DNA from: an uncultured Oscillospiraceae bacterium | GTDB taxonomy: Bacteria > Bacillota > Clostridia > Oscillospirales > Acutalibacteraceae | Length of the DNA stretch: 64,000 nucleotides | Direction: 5' to 3' | Assembly (NCBI GenBank): GCA_900544375.1 | Contig: UQUZ01000009.1 | Location: 7,142 to 71,141 of the forward strand | Shown: positions 59,961-64,000 of the stretch, piece by piece | How positions within the stretch are numbered: the first letter of the stretch is position 1 | Layout of the letters: each line of letters starts with the position of its first letter | Program-made: the position numbers and the translations under genes | The notes under the pieces: generated by a model | Seen by the model: only the letters and a program-made list of their open reading frames with translations | The model's database searches: none | Told to the model about the DNA's origin: nothing

Positions 59961-60458
59961 TCAAATATCCTCCTCGCGGAAGTTGAGCGTCAACTCCTCG
60001 TGCAGGCCGGTGAGCTTCGTATAGGCGACTCCCGCCGCTTCAAACATCCGCTTGGAGGCGCGCACAGCGACGGAATCCGCATATTTATCGGAGATGTAGA
60101 TCACTTCTTTGATGCCGCACTGGATGATTGCCTTTGCGCATTCGTTGCAGGGGAAAAGCGCTACATAGATTTTGCAGCCATCGAGCGGCCGACCGGCGTT
60201 GTTGAGGATCGCGTTCAATTCCGCATGGCATACATAGGGGTATTTTGTGTTGAAATCATCCCCCTCACGCTCCCAGGGGAACAGGTCGTCGTCGCAACCG
60301 AGCGGGAGCCCGTTGTAACCGACGGACATGATCTTGTTCTGCGCGTTGACGATACACGCCCCCACCTGTGTGGAAGGGTCTTTGCTGCGCATGGCGGATA
60401 GCAGGGCAATCCCCATAAAGTATTCATCCCAGGAAATATAGTCGCTGCGTTTCGGCAT
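59961..60458 (-). CDS. dCMP/deoxycytidylate deaminase-like protein
   Basis: This 165-residue zinc enzyme has the CDA motifs YVCHAELNAIL (His and catalytic Glu) and ALFPCNECAKAI (two zinc Cys). The N-terminus ISWDEYFMGIALLSAMRSKDP and insertion GLPLGCDDDLFPWER are those of the dCMP deaminase/ComEB group, converting dCMP to dUMP for dTMP synthesis. ATG at the complement of 60456-60458; a GTG three codons upstream is in frame. It leads the long minus-strand run to 49819, but may have its own role. Confidence 0.92.
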   Translation of the reverse strand: MPKRSDYISWDEYFMGIALLSAMRSKDPSTQVGACIVNAQNKIMSVGYNGLPLGCDDDLFPWEREGDDFNTKYPYVCHAELNAILNNAGRPLDGCKIYVALFPCNECAKAIIQCGIKEVIYISDKYADSVAVRASKRMFEAAGVAYTKLTGLHEELTLNFREEDI

Positions 60459-60653
60459 TGCTGTCACGTCCTTTCCAAAATAACCTCTAAACCTTTATGT
60501 GTATCGTATCATAGTTTCTTTTCTGAATCAACCGCAAGTGTCGGCGCAATGCGGCTTCAAGCGATAGGCTCTGCGCAAAAAGAGGGATTGGCCCGAAATC
60601 GGGTGGTCGGATACAAAGCAAAAATTCATTTTGCTGGATTTGTTATAAAATCC

Positions 60654-60682
60654 TTGAAATAGGGAAGAGAATCAGATAAAAT
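60654..60682 (+). promoter_or_regulatory. Promoter of the CNNM-family gene
   Basis: TTGAAA (60654-60659), a 17-bp spacer, TAAAAT (60677-60682), about 40 bp ahead of the start. Confidence 0.7.
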
Positions 60683-60721
60683 AAATCCCATTAGAAATGG
60701 ATATTGGAGTGATGGTCCTCA

Positions 60722-61984
60722 ATGGACAGTAGCAGTATTATCTTGCTGGTTGTTCTGTTATGCTTGATTTTAATGTCCGGCTTCTTTTCCTCAACAGAAA
60801 CGGCGTTTTCCTGCATTAATAAAATTCGCCTGAAGAACAGAGAGGCGGCGGGCAGCAAGCGCGCGGGGCTGGTGTTGCGCATGGCGGAGGATTACGATAG
60901 GCTTCTTTCGACCATCTTGATCGGCAACAATATTGTGAACCTATCCGCTGCTTCGATTGCAACAGTGCTTTTCACCCGGTGGATGGGGGAGAGGGGCGTG
61001 CCGGTATCCACCATTGTGCTGACGGTGGTGGTTCTCATTTTCGGCGAGATTTCCCCAAAAAGCCTGGCAAAGGAGAGGCCGGAGCGAATAGCAATGGCAT
61101 TCGCCCCGCTGCTGCGCTTTTTCATTATGCTCCTCAAGCCGGTCAATTTCCTCTTTGCCCAATGGAAAAAGCTGCTGCTGCGCCTGTTTCATGGCGGTGA
61201 CGATCCGGGTATCACGGAGGAAGAGCTGATGACCCTCGTCGGCGAGGCGGAGAATGATGGCGGCATTGATGCGCATGAGGGCAGACTAATCCGCTCCGCG
61301 ATCGAATTCCACGATCTTAACGCGGAGGATATTCTCACGCCCCGCGTGGATATCGTGGCGGTCGAGGATACGGATAGCCCGGAGGAGATTGCGGCTATCT
61401 TTAAAGGAAATCATTTTTCCAGACTACCGGTCTATCATGAAAATTTGGACGATATCCGCGGCGTAATCCACGAAAAGGATTTCTATTCCTATTGCTGGGA
61501 CGAGGGGCGGCCGGTGGCCGAGATGATGCAGGAAGTGATCTGGGTGCCGGAAAATATGCCGATTTCCCGTCTACTCAATCAGATGCAGCATGCGGCCACT
61601 CACATGGCTGTGGTGGTGGATGAATTCGGCGGCACAGCAGGCATTGTAACGCTGGAGGATGTGCTGGAGGAACTGGTGGGCGAAATCTGGGATGAGCACG
61701 ATGAGGTGAATGAGGAGTTCCGCCTCAATCCGGATGGAAGCTATACGATCGATTGCAGCGCAAATCTGGAGGATATGTTTGATTTGTTTTCCATTGACGA
61801 AGAACGCGATTATGTCAGCGTCAGCGGTTGGGTGATGGAAGAGCTGGGGCGGATTCCGGTGGAAGGCGACCGTTTTACGGATGGCCGCCTCCATGTGACA
61901 GTAACGAAAACGGACGGCCGGCGCGTGATGGAGATCCGCGTTGTGCAAGAATTGTCCCAGAGAGAGGATAATAGGCAGGAATAA
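60722..61984 (+). CDS. CNNM/CorC-family transporter with CBS domains
   Basis: The 420-residue protein has a DUF21 membrane domain (about residues 1-180: FFSSTETAFSCINKIRLKNR, GNNIVNLSAASIATVLF, VLTVVVLIFGEISPKSLAKE), a pair of CBS domains (about 200-325: ILTPRVDIVAVED, HFSRLPVYHENLDDIRGVIH, VVVDEFGGTAGIVTLEDVLEELVGEIWDEHDE) and a C-terminal CorC_HlyC domain (about 340-415). The family exports or regulates magnesium; the old name hemolysin C is misleading. GGAGTG lies well upstream of the ATG. Monocistronic. Confidence 0.94.
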   Translation: MDSSSIILLVVLLCLILMSGFFSSTETAFSCINKIRLKNREAAGSKRAGLVLRMAEDYDRLLSTILIGNNIVNLSAASIATVLFTRWMGERGVPVSTIVLTVVVLIFGEISPKSLAKERPERIAMAFAPLLRFFIMLLKPVNFLFAQWKKLLLRLFHGGDDPGITEEELMTLVGEAENDGGIDAHEGRLIRSAIEFHDLNAEDILTPRVDIVAVEDTDSPEEIAAIFKGNHFSRLPVYHENLDDIRGVIHEKDFYSYCWDEGRPVAEMMQEVIWVPENMPISRLLNQMQHAATHMAVVVDEFGGTAGIVTLEDVLEELVGEIWDEHDEVNEEFRLNPDGSYTIDCSANLEDMFDLFSIDEERDYVSVSGWVMEELGRIPVEGDRFTDGRLHVTVTKTDGRRVMEIRVVQELSQREDNRQE

Positions 61985-62089
61985 GGGTTTGCGGTATGGT
62001 GAGATGCACAAATGACGCTGCTGGAGGGCAAGGGGAATTTGTTGCCTCCGCTGAAAAAACAGCAAAAATTAAAAATTGCTATTTTTTAA

Positions 62090-62118
62090 TTGACAGGCCG
62101 CCGTGCGGCGCATATAAT
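62090..62118 (+). promoter_or_regulatory. Consensus promoter of glnA
   Basis: TTGACA (62090-62095), a 17-bp GC-rich spacer (GGCCGCC...GGCGCA), TATAAT (62113-62118). Confidence 0.88.
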
Positions 62119-62128
62119 AAATAGCATT

Positions 62129-62176
62129 AGAGCAAAGGCGCTCCGGATGGAATGCTTTTGCTCTTTTTATTTTTTT
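62129..62176 (+). terminator. Leader terminator (attenuator) in front of glnA
   Basis: AGAGCAAAGGC (62129-62139) pairs with GCTTTTGCTCT (62154-62164, one wobble) and is followed at once by TTTTTATTTTTTT. It lies between the glnA promoter and its ribosome site, so it should attenuate transcription. A competing small hairpin GAGC-AAAGGC-GCTC can form at its 5' side. Control by an antiterminator, for example an ANTAR protein as known for nitrogen genes of some Firmicutes, is inference. Confidence 0.7.
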
Positions 62177-62193
62177 AGAAAAGGGGCATTGTC

Positions 62194-63525
62194 ATGGGAA
62201 AGTATACGAAAGAAGATATCCTCCGCATTGCACAGGAAGAAAACGTGAAGTTTGTCCGCCTTCAGTTTACGGATATTCTTGGCCAACTGAAAAATGTGGC
62301 GATTACTGTTAGCCAATTGGAGAAGGCGCTCAATAATGAATGCATGTTTGACGGCTCTTCGATTGAAGGCTTTGTCCGCATTGAGGAGTCTGATATGTAT
62401 CTTCGCCCGGATTACGATTCCTTCGTGATCTTCCCATGGCGCCCGCAGTTTGGCAAAGTGGCCCGCCTGATTTGTGATGTTTACCGGACGGACGGCACGC
62501 CATTTGAGGGCGATCCGCGCTATATCCTGAAACGGGCGATCAAGAAGGCTGCCGATATGGGATATTCTTTTAACGTTGGCCCGGAATGCGAATTTTTCCT
62601 GTTTCATGTGGATGAGGATGGAAAGCCTACCACTAAAACCAATGACGAGGGCGGGTATTTTGACCTTGGTCCAGTGGATCTCGGCGAAAACTGCCGCCGC
62701 GATATCTGCTTAGCGCTCGAAGAAATGGGCTTTGAGATCGAGGCCTCTCACCACGAGGTTGCAGAGGGACAGCACGAGATTGATTTTAAATATGATGAGG
62801 TTCTGCCCACGGCGGATAATGTGATGACGTTTAAATATGTGGTGAAAACCTATGCGCAGCAGCATGGCTTACATGCCACGTTTATGCCTAAGCCGATTTT
62901 TGGGATCAATGGATCTGGTATGCATACGAATATGTCTTTGTTTAAAGATGGCAAAAACGCATTTTATGATGAAACCGATGTCAACAACCTCAGCGCCACC
63001 GCCTATCAGTTTATCGCGGGTATCATGGCACATATCAAGAGCATGACCGCCATCACCAATCCGTTGGTCAATTCCTATAAGCGGTTGGTGCCTGGATATG
63101 AGGCTCCGGTTTATATCGCTTGGTCCGCAAAAAATCGTAGCCCATTGATTCGTGTGCCTTCGGCGCGTGGAGCTGGCACGCGCGTGGAACTGCGCAGCGC
63201 AGACCCAGCCTGCAATCCGTATCTGGAAATGGCGCTCTGCCTGATGGCGGGCCTCGATGGGATTGAAAAGGGCATGACTCCGCCGCCATCAACAGACTCC
63301 AATATTTATCATATGACGGAAGAAGAGCGCAAGGCCGCTGGAATCGAAATGCTTCCGGGCAGCTTGGAAGAGGCTGTCGCGGCGTTTGAAGGCGACGCCT
63401 TTATTATGGAAGCTCTGGGCGATCATGTTTATACCAAATACTTGGAAGCTAAAAAGTCCGAATGGGAGGATTACCGCACCAAGGTTTCCCAATGGGAACT
63501 GGAAAACTACCTAATTAAATATTAA
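62194..63525 (+). CDS. glnA: Glutamine synthetase, type I (alpha)
   Basis: A 443-residue GSI-alpha enzyme making glutamine from glutamate and ammonia. Seen: LQFTDILGQLKN, FDGSSIEGFVRIEESD (Asp-50' loop), GPECEFFLF and EVAEGQHEIDF (metal ligands), HATFMPKPIFGINGSGMHTNMSLF, the NPLVNSYKRLVPGYEAP loop, RVPSARG and RSADPACNPYL. There is no adenylylation Tyr segment, as in Gram-positive GSI-alpha, which is controlled by feedback and regulators such as GlnR. AAAAGGGG precedes the ATG. Sits behind a promoter and leader terminator. No glnR gene lies next to it. Confidence 0.98.
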   Translation: MGKYTKEDILRIAQEENVKFVRLQFTDILGQLKNVAITVSQLEKALNNECMFDGSSIEGFVRIEESDMYLRPDYDSFVIFPWRPQFGKVARLICDVYRTDGTPFEGDPRYILKRAIKKAADMGYSFNVGPECEFFLFHVDEDGKPTTKTNDEGGYFDLGPVDLGENCRRDICLALEEMGFEIEASHHEVAEGQHEIDFKYDEVLPTADNVMTFKYVVKTYAQQHGLHATFMPKPIFGINGSGMHTNMSLFKDGKNAFYDETDVNNLSATAYQFIAGIMAHIKSMTAITNPLVNSYKRLVPGYEAPVYIAWSAKNRSPLIRVPSARGAGTRVELRSADPACNPYLEMALCLMAGLDGIEKGMTPPPSTDSNIYHMTEEERKAAGIEMLPGSLEEAVAAFEGDAFIMEALGDHVYTKYLEAKKSEWEDYRTKVSQWELENYLIKY

Positions 63526-63593
63526 TCCTTATTTAGCAGGCCGGCGGTGCGGTTATGTATCAGGCAAATTAAAATTGTTTTTTAACACGATGG

Positions 63594-63627
63594 CGGGGAT
63601 GGCTGTGAAAACAGCTATCCCCGTTTC
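63594..63627 (+). terminator. Terminator of glnA
   Basis: CGGGGATGGCTGT, loop GAAA, ACAGCTATCCCCG (one wobble), followed by TTTC. Confidence 0.8.
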
Positions 63628-63918
63628 TGATGGGAATGAGATGCTTTCAGGCAATTGGGAAAAGCCACGCTAGGGCCAGCGCACCTTATTGCTTACAAAG
63701 GCCTTAGGACGGCCGGTGTCCTTGCGAAGCTATAAGAAGATTCCTGCAAGCATGGAGCCCGGGAATCCGGCCTGAGCGGACAGTTTTATCGGATAACAGA
63801 TTGATAAAAGCAAAAAGATTCCCAGAAATATTCACTTGCAGTCCGGATGGCTTTTTTGTAAAATTGAAAAACAATAGGTAATCAGGATTTTCAATCCGTT
63901 TAACCTAAAAATTCATTC
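63628..63918 (+). other. Structured noncoding stretch after glnA
   Basis: The region shows several small inverted repeats (CGCT/AGCG near 63667, AGGAC/GTCCT near 63709-63725, CTTGC/GCAAG near 63720-63750, TTTTATC/GATAAAA near 63784-63808) and a T-run at 63851-63857. No ORF is supported. It may be a small RNA or a leader of the following gene. I could not match it to a known riboswitch. Confidence 0.3.
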
Positions 63919-64000
63919 ATGCCAATTTGGAGAGAGGAAGAAAATATTACAATAAAGAAAAAACAAAGATTTGTTTCGTCATTCCGCACAGAATTTAGTC
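63919..64000 (+). CDS. Possible start of a further gene, cut by the window edge
   Basis: From ATG 63919 an open frame runs to the end of the window (MPIWREEENITIKKKQRFVS...). GGAGAGAGG at about 63929-63937 lies inside this frame, before the in-frame ATT at 63946. That would give a basic N-terminus TIKKKQRFVSSFRTEFS with a rare ATT start, or the real start may lie differently. Too short to identify. Confidence 0.3.
   Translation, partial: MPIWREEENITIKKKQRFVSSFRTEFS

Noticed and set aside
63650..63800. Cobalamin or c-di-GMP riboswitch after glnA
   Set aside because: None of the required conserved core blocks could be found on either strand.

Overview
The window reads as a chromosomal segment of a Gram-positive anaerobic Clostridia species, most likely an Oscillospiraceae/Ruminococcaceae-type gut organism. 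This is inference from gene content: a serine T-box in front of serS, a TPP riboswitch in front of thiC, signal-peptidase-II lipoproteins, an AgrC/AgrA-like and a BceRS/BceAB-like system, a QueT transporter, rubredoxin with a flavin-reductase/rubredoxin fusion, MltG, and a GH3 enzyme with swapped domains as known from ruminococci. GC is moderate and codon use looks uniform. I see no prophage, integrase, intact transposase or CRISPR array.

Layout. 1-3.8 kb (minus): start of tpiA, pgk and an exported metallophosphoesterase. 4.1-6.9 kb: secA. 7.1-9.6 kb: MerR regulator plus ABC exporter in one overlapping operon. 9.6-14.4 kb: a complete thiamine operon (TPP riboswitch, thiC, thiM, thiE, a HAD phosphatase, thiD). 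14.4-16.4 kb: prfB and a SanA-like protein. 16.5-18.8 kb (minus): an aminotransferase with trpS behind an operator-bearing promoter. 18.9-24.1 kb: a PrsA-like lipoprotein, a Cys/His-tailed membrane protein, a GH18-like lipoprotein, a GtrA-like protein and a lipoprotein with a second copy at 30.6 kb. 24.3-26.7 kb: T-box, serS and, convergent, queT with an elaborate conserved-looking leader. 26.7-30.1 kb (minus): esterase plus GH3. 30.6-36.5 kb: lipoprotein, membrane M28 peptidase, MltG, MgtC-like protein and an MFS transporter. 36.6-37.5 kb (minus): rplM-rpsI. 37.7-38.6 kb: rubredoxin and a high-molecular-weight rubredoxin. 38.8 kb: tRNA-Arg(CCG). 39.3-40.5 kb: MscL with a zinc ribbon, a noncoding element with inverted ends, and a DUF5655-like protein. 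40.9-44.5 kb: GT8 and a permuted GH3.

44.5-60.5 kb is almost entirely on the minus strand. It holds a giant DUF2339-like membrane protein, an AgrC/AgrA-like pair, a tandem 98-bp repeat, and then a tight run that could be one transcript from dCMP deaminase through DUF6273-like, DUF6056-like, topB, GNAT, BceR/S-like, BceA/B-like and a small exported protein. 60.7-63.6 kb: a CNNM/CorC-type protein and glnA, the latter behind a leader terminator. The last about 370 bases are structured and noncoding and may end in the start of another gene.

The most interesting items are regulatory or structural: the switch-like queT leader with duplicated 35-nt units, the 262-bp element with inverted ends and its palindromic relative in the MerR leader, the tandem repeat upstream of the AgrA-like regulator, the palindrome cluster with a leader ORF between the TPP riboswitch and thiC, the glnA leader terminator, and the loss of the usual prfB frameshift site. 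All coordinates were read by eye; no database search was run.
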